Source of the DNA: Meiothermus sp.
GTDB lineage: Bacteria > Deinococcota > Deinococci > Deinococcales > Thermaceae
Direction of reading: 5' to 3'
DNA: 36,460 bases
NCBI RefSeq assembly: GCF_025056915.1
Contig: NZ_JANWVH010000023.1
Span: 1 to 36,460 of the forward strand
Under the pieces are notes generated by a model. That model did not search any database, was not told where the DNA came from, and was given only the letters and a program-made list of their open reading frames with translations. Positions 1 to 8,933 of this stretch are shown one piece after another; within the stretch, counting starts at the first letter, position 1; each line of letters begins with the position of its first letter. Both the position numbers and the translations under genes were made by a program.

Positions 1-503
1 GTCAGGTACTCGAACACCTCTTTGAACCCCTCTTCTGCCGAAACCGCCCTCAGGTACAGGTCTTGCGGGCTGCTCAATGCGCTGAGTCTGGGTGAAGATT
101 CTTTGAGCAAGCCTCTTTCGACGATAAAAAAATGTTCCTTTGAACCCAAAATCTCCCTCGGCGATACCCGGGCTTCCTCTCGGGCTACCTGATAGTCGTA
201 GCCTCGAACTGCTTCGATATCGAAGGCGTATTTGGCATGCCAACGCTCTAGCTTCAGGTGAAGCTCGATGCGAAAGTTGTTGGGCCGACCGCTCGAGCGC
301 CTGCGCACCTCGTTTATGCCCCCACGCTCGCGTAGGGCGTAGTCGAGGTTGATGCTTAGGGCATCCGAAACAAAGCGCAAAGCATCCAGCAGGTTGCTCT
401 TACCAGAACCATTAGGGCCCACAAAGACCGCGAGGTTTCCAAGCTCTAGAGAAATCTTCCCCAAACTCTTATAGTTACGAACCACAAGCTGGGTAAGGGG
501 CAT
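1..503 (-). CDS. AAA/RecF-SMC-like ATPase, N-terminal part (runs off window)
   Basis: Minus-strand translation from ATG at 503: MPLTQLVVRNYKSLGKISLELGNLAVFVGPNGSGKSNLLDALRFVSDAL...; Walker A GPNGSGKS; frame open to window edge. Confidence 0.85.
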   Translation of the reverse strand, partial: MPLTQLVVRNYKSLGKISLELGNLAVFVGPNGSGKSNLLDALRFVSDALSINLDYALRERGGINEVRRRSSGRPNNFRIELHLKLERWHAKYAFDIEAVRGYDYQVAREEARVSPREILGSKEHFFIVERGLLKESSPRLSALSSPQDLYLRAVSAEEGFKEVFEYL

Positions 504-523
504 GGCTCTATCCTATCCGGAAC

Positions 524-2359
524 CTAGGCAAACCGGTACAGCTTCCCCGCCAGCGTAGCCACGTACAGCGCCCCCCGGTAGGGCAGGGGGGGCACCTGGA
601 TGGGGCCTAAGCCCGTCGCCTCGAAGAGCAGCCGCCCGCTCTGGGTGTCCACCCCCAGCACCCGGCCCTCCTCGGTGCCCAGGTAGAGCACCCCGTGGGC
701 AATGGAGGGGGCCGCGGTGACCTTGCCGACCTCGAGGGCCCACACCTCGTCGCCGGTTTTCTGGTTCAGGGCATAAAGCCGACCCGCCCAGCTGGCCGCG
801 TAGAGGTTTTGCTCGTCGAGCGCGGGCGAACCCCACAGCTCGCCCTCGAGGTCGAAACTCCACTGCACCTCGCGGGTCAGGGGGTCGAAGGCGTGAATTT
901 CACCGGCCCAGGTGGGGATAAAAAGCAGGCCCCCGCGGGCGGGCAGGGCGGTGTGCACGGCCCCGGCCTCCACCTTGTAGCGCAGGTGGCCGCTGTAGGG
1001 GTCGAGGGCGTAGAGCCAGCCGCCCTCGCTGGCCACAAACAGAAGCCCCCGGTACAGGGTGGGGGCGGCGGAAAGCTCGCTGCCGGCCTGGAAGCCCCAG
1101 CGCAGGGTGCCGCTGGCATCCAGGGCGTACAAAAAGCCATCGCGCCCGGCCAGGTAGACCAGGTCGGCCACCAGGGGCGCGGCGGTAATCTCGGCGCGGG
1201 TGGGGAAGCTCAGAATAGGCCGCCCGGAGAGGGTCATTCCGGTCAGGCGGCCATCCCAGGCCGCCACATAGACGCGCTCCCCCGCCACCACCGGCGGGGC
1301 CGAGACCTCGTCGCCCAGGCGCTGGCGGTAGACCGAGCCATCGGTCAGGTCGAGGCGGGCAATGCCCTGCCCGGCCCCCACCCAGAGGCTGCCTTCACGG
1401 GCCACCAGCTCGCCCGGCCAGGCCACCTGTCCGGCCAGGTCGAAGGTGCCCGAGAGCTCGAGCTTCTCGGGCTGGGCCGGCCCGGTGGGGTAGTGCCCGG
1501 TGCGGCTGGCCCCCGCGCGCGGGGTGGCCGAGAGGGTCTCGCGGTAGTTGCGCAGGGTTTCCTCCAGCACCGCGTGGGCTGCTCTGGCATTGGCCGGGCG
1601 GTCGGCGGGGGCTTTTTGCAGGAGCGACAGAATCAGGCCCGAAACCTCGGCGGGAATGGCCGGGTTCAAAGCCTCTGGGGGCCGGGGCGGCTCGTAGACG
1701 TGCTGGTAGAGCACCGACTGGTCGTTTTCCCCCTCGAACAAGGGCTTGCCGGTAAAGGTGCGGTAGAGCACCGCCCCAAAGCTATACAGGTCGGCCTGGG
1801 GGGTCAGGGGCAGGCCCTTGGCCTGCTCGGGGGCCATGTATTCCGGGGTGCCCACGGTAATGCCGGTGCGGGTCAGGTGGCGGCTTTCCTGCATCAGGTA
1901 GACCAGGCCAAAGTCCATCACCTTGGGCTGGCCCTCTGGCGTGACCAGGATGTTGCGGGGGGTCAGGTCGCGGTGAATCACGCCCCGTTCGTGCAGGTGC
2001 CCCAGGGCTTCCAGCACCCGCGCCGAGGCCGTCAGGAGGCGCAGGCCCTCGAGGCCATCCTCAAAGGGGCCCTGGCGGTCGTAGCTGCCGCCTTCCACCA
2101 GCTCCATCACAAAATAGGTACGGCCCTCCTCCTCCCCAAGGTCAAACACCTGCACCACCCCTGGGTGGGAGAGCTTGGACAAAGCCTTCACCTCCCGAAA
2201 AAAGCGGTTGCGCTCGCTGGGGTGCAGGTAGGTGTGCAGAATTTTGACGGCCACCGGGCGGTCCATGCGTTCGTCGGTGGCCTGCCAGACCTCGGCCATC
2301 CCCCCCTCGCCCAGAGGGGCCACCAGTCTGTAGCGCCCGGCCAGCTTCACCTTGTCCAT
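524..2359 (-). CDS. Serine/threonine protein kinase with C-terminal PQQ-like beta-propeller
   Basis: GEGGMAEV, VAVKIL, HRDLTPRN, DFGLVY and GTPEYMAPEQ kinase motifs, followed by repeated 'LYALDxxxGxxxW' PQQ-like blades. Confidence 0.93.
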   Translation of the reverse strand: MDKVKLAGRYRLVAPLGEGGMAEVWQATDERMDRPVAVKILHTYLHPSERNRFFREVKALSKLSHPGVVQVFDLGEEEGRTYFVMELVEGGSYDRQGPFEDGLEGLRLLTASARVLEALGHLHERGVIHRDLTPRNILVTPEGQPKVMDFGLVYLMQESRHLTRTGITVGTPEYMAPEQAKGLPLTPQADLYSFGAVLYRTFTGKPLFEGENDQSVLYQHVYEPPRPPEALNPAIPAEVSGLILSLLQKAPADRPANARAAHAVLEETLRNYRETLSATPRAGASRTGHYPTGPAQPEKLELSGTFDLAGQVAWPGELVAREGSLWVGAGQGIARLDLTDGSVYRQRLGDEVSAPPVVAGERVYVAAWDGRLTGMTLSGRPILSFPTRAEITAAPLVADLVYLAGRDGFLYALDASGTLRWGFQAGSELSAAPTLYRGLLFVASEGGWLYALDPYSGHLRYKVEAGAVHTALPARGGLLFIPTWAGEIHAFDPLTREVQWSFDLEGELWGSPALDEQNLYAASWAGRLYALNQKTGDEVWALEVGKVTAAPSIAHGVLYLGTEEGRVLGVDTQSGRLLFEATGLGPIQVPPLPYRGALYVATLAGKLYRFA

Positions 2360-2414
2360 GCTACTTGAGGGCTATGCAATCGTCGTGGAAGAAAGCATCC
2401 GAACCGGGCCGGGG

Positions 2415-3359
2415 TCAGGCCAGCCGGTCGCCGGTGCGCAGGCGCACGCCCCGTGCCCAGTCTGCGGCGGACATCGGCTTTTTCCCCTCCGGCTGCACTT
2501 CCTCCAGCCGCAGGTTCCCCTGGCCTGTAGCCACTTCCAGGTATTCGGCCAGCCGCACCACGGAGCCCGGTGCGAGCACCTGGGGGCTCGCCGAATCCTG
2601 GACGCTCATGCGGATCACCTTCACCCGCTTGCCCTGGAACTCGAACCAGCTGCCCGGCCAGGGCTGCACCCCCCGGTGGCGGTTGTAGATTTCCTGCGCG
2701 GTGCGCTCCCAGACGATTCTGCCGTCGTCTTTTCGCAGCATGGGGGCATGGGTGCCCTGGGGGGGCTGGAGGGTGGGTTGCAGGTGCTCCAGATGGGCCA
2801 GGGCTTCCAAAAGCAGCTCGATGCCTTTGTCGCGCAGGCGCTCGGAAAGTTCCTGGGCTGTCTCGTTGGGCCCAATGGCGGTTGGCCAGCGGGCCACCAC
2901 CGGGCCGGTGTCCATACCTACGTCGGTTTGCATGATACAGACGGCGGTCTCGGTCTCGCCGTTTATCAGCGTCCACTGCACGGGCGCGGGGCCCCGGTAC
3001 TTGGGCAGGTCGGAGGGGTGCAGGTTCAAAAAGCCGTATTTGGGCACTGCCAGCAACTCAGCGGGGAGGATTTTGCCATAGGCCGCGGTCACGGCCACCT
3101 CGAGGCCCAGGCTTTTGAAAAGCGCCAGGAACTCAAGGTTTTTGCGCAACCGGGCGGGCTTCTCCACCCGCAAGCCCTTGGCCTCGGCCCAGGCAGCCAC
3201 CGGGCAGGGCGTGATTTGCAAGCCCCGTCCCACCGGTTTATCCGGCTGGGTGACCACCAAAGCCACCTCGTGCTGGCGGTGCAGGGCCTCGAGCACCGGC
3301 ACGGCCCAGGCGGGCGAGCCAAAAAAGGCCAGTCGTCGGCGTAGGGGTTGAGCGGTCAT
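2415..3359 (-). CDS. fmt: Methionyl-tRNA formyltransferase
   Basis: MTAQPLRRRLAFFGSPAWAVPVLEAL..., LNLHPSDLPKYRGPAPVQWTLINGE..TAVCIMQTDVGMDTG; next to def. Confidence 0.95.
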   Translation of the reverse strand: MTAQPLRRRLAFFGSPAWAVPVLEALHRQHEVALVVTQPDKPVGRGLQITPCPVAAWAEAKGLRVEKPARLRKNLEFLALFKSLGLEVAVTAAYGKILPAELLAVPKYGFLNLHPSDLPKYRGPAPVQWTLINGETETAVCIMQTDVGMDTGPVVARWPTAIGPNETAQELSERLRDKGIELLLEALAHLEHLQPTLQPPQGTHAPMLRKDDGRIVWERTAQEIYNRHRGVQPWPGSWFEFQGKRVKVIRMSVQDSASPQVLAPGSVVRLAEYLEVATGQGNLRLEEVQPEGKKPMSAADWARGVRLRTGDRLA

Positions 3360-3381
3360 AACGGGTTGTTCAGAAAGCAAC

Positions 3382-3416
3382 AGACCATCGGCTATAGACT
3401 CTCGACCATTGACCAC
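3382..3416. repeat. Degenerate heptamer tandem repeat, site 1
   Basis: agaccat cggctat agactct cgaccat tgaccac in the fmt/def junction. Confidence 0.65.
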
Positions 3417-3422
3417 GAGACC

Positions 3423-4025
3423 CTACCGGGCCTGCCCCAACCGCGCCGCCTCCTCGCGCAAAAACGCCTTGGCCTGCCGCTGGAACTCGGCCAGGTCTTC
3501 GCGGTGTTCGTCGAGGAACTTCTGCCGCTCGGCTGGGGGCATGCGCTGGAAGAAGAGGATGCCGTCCAGGTGGTCAATCTCGTGCTGTATCACCACCGCC
3601 AGGTAGCCCTCGGCCTCGAGGGTTTTCTGCTGGCCTTTCTCGTCCTGGTACTCGACCCGCACCTGCAAATCGCGCCGGGCCCCTTCGGCATACAGCCCCG
3701 GCAGCGAAAGGCATCCTTCGGTGATGGACTGCTGGCCCGAGCGATAGGTGATGACGGGGTTTACCATCACGTAAAGCTCTTTGACCCGGCTTTTGAGGTC
3801 GGCTTCGGGGCCTTCTTCCTCCTCATCTTCCAGGTATTCGGCGGCCACAAAAAGCCGCTGGCTAATGCCGACCTGCGGGGCGGCCAGCCCCACCCCCCGG
3901 GCCTCAAACATGGTCTCGAGCATGTTCTCGGCCAGCTCGGGTATGCTGCTGAAATCCTGCACGGGCAGGGCTTTTTTCTTCAAAACGGGGTCGCCATACA
4001 GGCGGATGGGAAGAACCTGAGCCAT
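3423..4025 (-). CDS. def: Peptide deformylase
   Basis: GVGLAAPQVG, EGCLSLPG and QHEIDHLDGILF motifs. Confidence 0.96.
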   Translation of the reverse strand: MAQVLPIRLYGDPVLKKKALPVQDFSSIPELAENMLETMFEARGVGLAAPQVGISQRLFVAAEYLEDEEEEGPEADLKSRVKELYVMVNPVITYRSGQQSITEGCLSLPGLYAEGARRDLQVRVEYQDEKGQQKTLEAEGYLAVVIQHEIDHLDGILFFQRMPPAERQKFLDEHREDLAEFQRQAKAFLREEAARLGQAR

Positions 4026-4027
4026 CT

Positions 4028-4062
4028 GGATTATTGTCTATGGTCTAGGGGCGATTGTCTAT
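4028..4062. repeat. Degenerate heptamer tandem repeat, site 2
   Basis: ggattat tgtctat ggtctag gggcgat tgtctat; overlaps the EamA gene stop codon. Confidence 0.7.
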
Positions 4063-4926
4063 CGCGACTTTTCCCAGGGTATTCACAATGATCACCCCGG
4101 CCAGCGCAATGCCACCCCCCACCAGGGCCAAAAGCCCCGGCACCTCTCCCAGCCAGACATAGGCAATCAGGGTCGCCAGCACCGGCGAAACATACAGAAA
4201 ACTGGTCACCTGCGAGGCGGGGGCGCGGCTCAGGGCGTAGTTCCAGGTCAGGTAGGAAAGCGCGCCCGGCACCACGCCCAGGTACACCACGCTCCAGGTG
4301 GCCGGGGCCGTGGCAGCCCGCATCTCCGAGGCCAGGCCGGGCCAGAACACCAGCAGGGGCAGCGTCCCGGCCCAGATGGTGTAGGCGGTGAAGTGGAGCG
4401 GGTTGTATTTTTTCACCAGGTTGCGCTGGAACACAAAGTACACCGAGGTAACGAAAGCCGCCAGCACAATCAGCAAAGCACCGGGCTCGAGCGCAAAGCT
4501 ACCGGGGTGGTTGCCCAACGCAATCAGGGCCACGCCGGTAAAGGCCACCCCGATGCCCAGCCAGCCCCAGGCCGAGAGCCGCTCGTGCAGAAAAAAATAG
4601 GACATCAGGGCCACAAATACCGGCCCCACCGCAATCAAAAGGGCGGCAGGCCCCGCTTTGACCGTCACCTGACCAAAATTGAGGGCGGTGTGATAGGCGG
4701 TGATGCCCAGGAACCCCAGGCCCAGGAGGGCCGCCCAGTCCCTGCGTTCGGGCAGGGGCATTCGCACCCACAGCGCGTACACCAGCATCACGCCCGAAGC
4801 CACCAGGAAGCGCAGCAGGGTCAGGTGGGCTGGGCTGTAGTCTTGAAGGCCCGCCCGAATGCCTGCAAACGCCGAGGCCCAGGGCAGGATGGTCAGGCCA
4901 ATTGCCAGCAGCACTCGAGAATCCAC
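4045..4926 (-). CDS. EamA/DMT-family transporter
   Basis: Multi-TM protein with two EamA-like repeats; GTG start at 4926 (VDSRVLLAIGLTILPWASAFAGIRAGL) preceded by TACTAT. Confidence 0.85.
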   Translation of the reverse strand: MDSRVLLAIGLTILPWASAFAGIRAGLQDYSPAHLTLLRFLVASGVMLVYALWVRMPLPERRDWAALLGLGFLGITAYHTALNFGQVTVKAGPAALLIAVGPVFVALMSYFFLHERLSAWGWLGIGVAFTGVALIALGNHPGSFALEPGALLIVLAAFVTSVYFVFQRNLVKKYNPLHFTAYTIWAGTLPLLVFWPGLASEMRAATAPATWSVVYLGVVPGALSYLTWNYALSRAPASQVTSFLYVSPVLATLIAYVWLGEVPGLLALVGGGIALAGVIIVNTLGKVAIDNRP

Positions 4927-4950
4927 CGGGGGATAGTAGCATAAGGCCAC

Positions 4951-5232
4951 ATGCCGACACCACCGAGGGCCCATAACACCGAATGTGCAGAACCTGCCCA
5001 AAACCAGGGAACCATGAAACCGGTTGCCCATAAGTACTGCTTGGAAGAGGTGCCTTCCGAAAAAGAGCGCTGGCAGGCCCTGCCCCTGGAGGTGCGTCTA
5101 CAGGCCGTGGTGGATATGGCTCTCTTCTGGGCCCGCTTGCAGGGCAAAGACCCTGGAAAAATTGAGCCCGTGGCCCGCAAAAGGCCACTTATCCGGCCAG
5201 GGCCGGACGAAACCGTCGCTAAGGACGTATAA
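4951..5232 (+). CDS. Small hypothetical protein (possible internal start at 5014, MKPVAHKYCLEEV...)
   Basis: ORF between divergent/opposing genes; TAGCAT box 8 nt before ATG 4951; non-repetitive, balanced composition. No homology recognised. Confidence 0.5.
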   Translation: MPTPPRAHNTECAEPAQNQGTMKPVAHKYCLEEVPSEKERWQALPLEVRLQAVVDMALFWARLQGKDPGKIEPVARKRPLIRPGPDETVAKDV

Positions 5233-5333
5233 GCTGGCGCCCAAAACACAGTAGGCCCATGACCCCTTATGGGCTCTGCGGGCTTTTGGCGACCCCCAAT
5301 AGCCAGCGGGCAACGCGCCCACCGGCCAGCGGC

Positions 5334-6239
5334 CTAGGGCTTAAGAGGAATCCGGTGGCTGTAGTTCACGCTGTTACCCTGGCGAATGCCCAGCCACAGG
5401 GCTTCTAGCGTACCGGGGAGGGTCAGCTCGAGGCGCACCGGCCCCGAAATGTTTTGCCAGAAACGCGGCTGGGCTCCCAGCGCCAGGGTGTAGCTACCGG
5501 CAGGCAGGCTAAAGGAAATTTGCCGGCCTGGCACCTGGGTTTGCTCGAGGGCGGTCTCCAGGCGCAAGCCGCGCTCGCCGTTGCGGGTGGCCCACCAGGT
5601 CTGCCCATCGAACAGGGCATAACTCACCTCGGAGCGGGGGGGCAGCTCGAGGCGGGTGTGGATGGGCGGGTTGAGCCGGGCGTAGAGGTGGTTGCCCACG
5701 AAAACGCCCACCGTGCCGGGGGCCGTGCCGGAAAGCACCAGCACTGTGCGCTCGGCCTGGGCGGGGGTCTGCCGAAGTTGGGGGTCGAAGGGCCGCCCGA
5801 GGAAGTTCTGCACCACCATCACCCGGCGCCCCTCGCGCAGCAGCCCCACCCCCAGGTGGGTAAACTCGGGCTTGAGCAAGTTGGCCCGGTGTCCGGGGCT
5901 GTTCATCCAGCCCACCAGGGCCCGCCGGGGAATCTCGGCATCCGGGTAGCCATCGAAACTGGCCAGGTTCTCCCCCACCATCACCTCGAGTACCCCAATC
6001 GCCCGGAGCCGGTCGGCAGCGCCCTGGCCGTCGGGGTTCTGGTGGGCAAAAAAGTTGCGCCGGAGCATATCCTGGGCGTGGGCCAGGGCCGCTTTATGGG
6101 CCAGCGCATCCCACTGCAAGGGCCGCAAACCATGCTCGGTTCGCGCCTGATTGGTGCGCTGCAACACCTCCAGCTCCAGCGCGCCCTGGGCCAGGGCCAC
6201 CCCGCTCAGCCCAATCCACAAAAGCCAAAAAAGTGCCAT
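5334..6239 (-). CDS. CAP-domain (SCP-like) extracellular protein
   Basis: Signal peptide-like start MALFWLLWIGLSGVALAQG; CAP motifs NQARTEHGLRPLQWDALAHKAALAHAQDM and GWMNSPGHRANLLKPEFTHLGVG. Confidence 0.9.
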   Translation of the reverse strand: MALFWLLWIGLSGVALAQGALELEVLQRTNQARTEHGLRPLQWDALAHKAALAHAQDMLRRNFFAHQNPDGQGAADRLRAIGVLEVMVGENLASFDGYPDAEIPRRALVGWMNSPGHRANLLKPEFTHLGVGLLREGRRVMVVQNFLGRPFDPQLRQTPAQAERTVLVLSGTAPGTVGVFVGNHLYARLNPPIHTRLELPPRSEVSYALFDGQTWWATRNGERGLRLETALEQTQVPGRQISFSLPAGSYTLALGAQPRFWQNISGPVRLELTLPGTLEALWLGIRQGNSVNYSHRIPLKP

Positions 6240-6243
6240 CTGC

Positions 6244-7488
6244 CTACGCCGGAACCAGGCTGTAGTAGAAGGCGCGGCTGAAGGGCTTTTCCTCCAGCAG
6301 GGCGTTCACATCAGCGGTGGTGACCGCCTCCACTTTGCGGGCAATCTCGCTCAATGGCTCGTAGGTCTGGTTGTAGATGTAGCCCAGCCCCATGCTCATC
6401 AGGCGTTGCATGGGGGTCTCGCCCGCAAACACCAGGGCGGTGGCCAGTTTGTTCTTGGCCCGCTCGAGCTCCTCCGGGCGCACCCCCTCGCGCTCGAGGC
6501 GGCCCAGCTCCTCGCGTATCACGCCCTTGACCGCTTCCTCGTTGACCGGGTGGGTCTGGGCATAGATGTAAAACAGCCCGGCCCGGTCGGCCTCGTCCAC
6601 CCCCGCCCCCACCGACTCCACCAGCCCCCGGTCGGTCAGGGCCCAGTGAAGGCGGCTGTTGCCCTCTTCCCCCAGGATGTTGGCCAGGATGCTGGCGGCG
6701 TAGCGACGCGGGTCCTGGGCCGAAACCCCTGGGGCCAGCACGGCCAGATAGGTCTGGGTGGCCTTGGGGTAAGGCTCGCGCAACTCCCCCACTCGGGCCT
6801 TGACCTCGGGGTAGGCCCGGGGGGCCTCACCCTTAGGCCAACCAGCGGTGAGCTGGGCCACCTGCTCCAAGGTGCGCTCCCAGTCCACCCGGCCCGCCAG
6901 GGTCAGCACCAGGTTGCCCGGAACATACCGCCGCGCCAGGTAATCGGCCATCTGCGCACGGGTCAGGGCAGTTATGGAGCGGGTGGTGCCCAGCACGCTG
7001 TGGCCCAGCGGGTGGCCCGCAAAGTACTGCGCGCGGCCCCAGTCGAAGAGCATCACGTTGGGCCGATCCTCGTAGAGGGCAATTTCCTCCAGGATGACCT
7101 GCTTTTCGGTGTCGAAATCTTCCTGGCGCAAGGCCGGGCGCATCAGGTCGGTCCAGAGCTCCAGGAGCCGGGGGGCGAACTCCGGCAGCACCGCCCCGTA
7201 GTAAACGGTGTTTTCTTCCGAGGTGTAGGCGTTGTACTGCGCCCCCATCTGGTCGAACTCGAGGTTCACCCCCAGGGCGTCGCGCGTGGCGGAACCCTTG
7301 AACAGCATGTGCTCCAGAAAGTGCGACACCCCGGCCACTTCGGGGCTTTCGTCGCGGCTTCCGGTCTTGCAAAAGTAGCCCAGGGCCACGCTCCGGGCCT
7401 CGGGGTTGACCTCCGCAATCACGGTCAGGCCATTCCCCAGGGTGGCTTGCTTGAACTCAACAGCAGACTTGGTTTGGGTCATACGCAC
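6244..7488 (-). CDS. M16-family peptidase, subunit carrying the zinc site
   Basis: HFLEHMLFKG (HxxEH) present; full-length M16B-like ORF. Confidence 0.92.
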   Translation of the reverse strand: MRMTQTKSAVEFKQATLGNGLTVIAEVNPEARSVALGYFCKTGSRDESPEVAGVSHFLEHMLFKGSATRDALGVNLEFDQMGAQYNAYTSEENTVYYGAVLPEFAPRLLELWTDLMRPALRQEDFDTEKQVILEEIALYEDRPNVMLFDWGRAQYFAGHPLGHSVLGTTRSITALTRAQMADYLARRYVPGNLVLTLAGRVDWERTLEQVAQLTAGWPKGEAPRAYPEVKARVGELREPYPKATQTYLAVLAPGVSAQDPRRYAASILANILGEEGNSRLHWALTDRGLVESVGAGVDEADRAGLFYIYAQTHPVNEEAVKGVIREELGRLEREGVRPEELERAKNKLATALVFAGETPMQRLMSMGLGYIYNQTYEPLSEIARKVEAVTTADVNALLEEKPFSRAFYYSLVPA

Positions 7489-7557
7489 TCCAGATGAGTT
7501 GGTCAGGATGGCCGCAGGTGGCAGGAAGCGCTCGCTTTTGGCCTTCGGCCCCAGGCT

Positions 7558-8790
7558 TTATTCCGCCCCAACTAGCTTCCTGGGCCCCAGCGTGGCAACC
7601 CAGGGGTTGCGGTAGGGGTTGGCGGCCAGGTAGCGGTTGATGCGCGGCCCGTCCACAGCGGCAATCTGGGCCTCGATCTCCTCCAGAGTACGCACCCGGC
7701 CCAGCAGGTAAAGGTCGCGGGCGATGCTGGCGGCCCTCGAGCGCGAGGATTCATCCTGCATGACCAAGGCAGCCCGCAGGCCCACCTTGGTGCGCTCCAG
7801 CTCTTCCTCGGTCACACCCTCCGAGAGCCGGGCAATTTCAGCTTGCAGCACCTCCAGCGTCTCGTCGGCCCGCTCGGGGGTGGTACCGGCGTAGGCGGTC
7901 AGGTAGCTATAGCCCTTAACCCCGTTGGGCGCCGCATACACCGAGTAGACCAGGCCCCGCTTCTCCCGCACCTCGGTAAACAGGCGGCTGCTGCTGCCCC
8001 CGGAGAGCACCTGAGCGGCCAGGCGGGCGCTGTAAAACTCGGGGTGGTCGAAGGAGATGTCGGGGTAGATGAGGCCAATCTGCACCTGGGCGCTGTCTTG
8101 CTCGAGGTGGATGGCCTGCGCGGGCCGCAGCTCCACCGCCGGATACCCGGCCCCCTCTCCCTTCCACTCCCCCAGCGCACTCCAGACGGCCTCCCGCACC
8201 GATTCAAAGCGCACCCCCCCCACCAGGGCCAGAATCGCCCCCCGCGGGGCATACCGCCGGGCGAAATCGGCCTGCAGGGCCTCGGCAGAGAGGCTTTCTA
8301 AGTGGGCTTTCTGCCCGCTGGGGTTGCGCCCGTGGGGGCTGGCAAACACCGTCCGGCGAAGGGCTGTGAACATTTTCTTGGGCGGCTGGTCTTCCAGCGA
8401 GGCCAGCTCCTGCAGGGCAATCTGGCGCACCGCCTCCAGGGCCTCGGCCCTCAGGTGGGGCCGCATCAGCACATCGGCGTACAGCGAGAGCACCGCGGGC
8501 AGCTTGTCGGCCAGAAACTGGGCGGCGAAGGTGGTGTGCTCGAGGGCGCTGCTGCTCCCCCGGCGCACCCCCAGGTCGTCGAAGGCATCGGCCAGGGCGC
8601 GAGCATCCCGGCTGCCGGCCCCTTTCCAGAGCCAGCCCTCCAGCAAACTGGCTGCCCCCTCCATCCCCTCGGGGTCGTTCACGGCCCCCACCGGCACCAG
8701 CAGTTGCATGGCCACGCCAGGGTTCCAGGGGCGTTCCTCCACGGCCAGGGTCAGGCCGTTGGGCAGAGTTTCAACTTGTGCTACCGCCAT
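7558..8790 (-). CDS. M16-family peptidase-like subunit lacking HxxEH
   Basis: MAVAQVETLPNGLTLAVEERPWN...; HxxEH position reads AASLLEGWLWKG; retains SSSRLFTEVREKRGLVYSVYA. TATACT 8 nt upstream of ATG. Confidence 0.9.
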   Translation of the reverse strand: MAVAQVETLPNGLTLAVEERPWNPGVAMQLLVPVGAVNDPEGMEGAASLLEGWLWKGAGSRDARALADAFDDLGVRRGSSSALEHTTFAAQFLADKLPAVLSLYADVLMRPHLRAEALEAVRQIALQELASLEDQPPKKMFTALRRTVFASPHGRNPSGQKAHLESLSAEALQADFARRYAPRGAILALVGGVRFESVREAVWSALGEWKGEGAGYPAVELRPAQAIHLEQDSAQVQIGLIYPDISFDHPEFYSARLAAQVLSGGSSSRLFTEVREKRGLVYSVYAAPNGVKGYSYLTAYAGTTPERADETLEVLQAEIARLSEGVTEEELERTKVGLRAALVMQDESSRSRAASIARDLYLLGRVRTLEEIEAQIAAVDGPRINRYLAANPYRNPWVATLGPRKLVGAE

Positions 8791-8933
8791 ACCCCCCAAG
8801 TATACGAAGCCACCCCACCCAGACCATGACATTTCAGACATTGCACCGAAGCAAAGCGTTACGTTCGCTTTCCTCCGGCCCGACCCGCTCCCCATCCAGG
8901 CGGCAAAGCTGCCTGGGTACAATGTAGCTGGAT

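Noticed and set aside
695-2368. 557-aa plus-strand ORF antisense to the kinase gene
   Set aside because: Shadow ORF from GC-rich codons; low-complexity Gly/Ala/His/Gln-rich translation, no recognisable domain, while the opposite strand has clear kinase motifs.
7528-7552. GGCCTTCGGCC hairpin as a terminator between M16 genes
   Set aside because: Stem only 4 bp and no T-run; genes probably co-transcribed.
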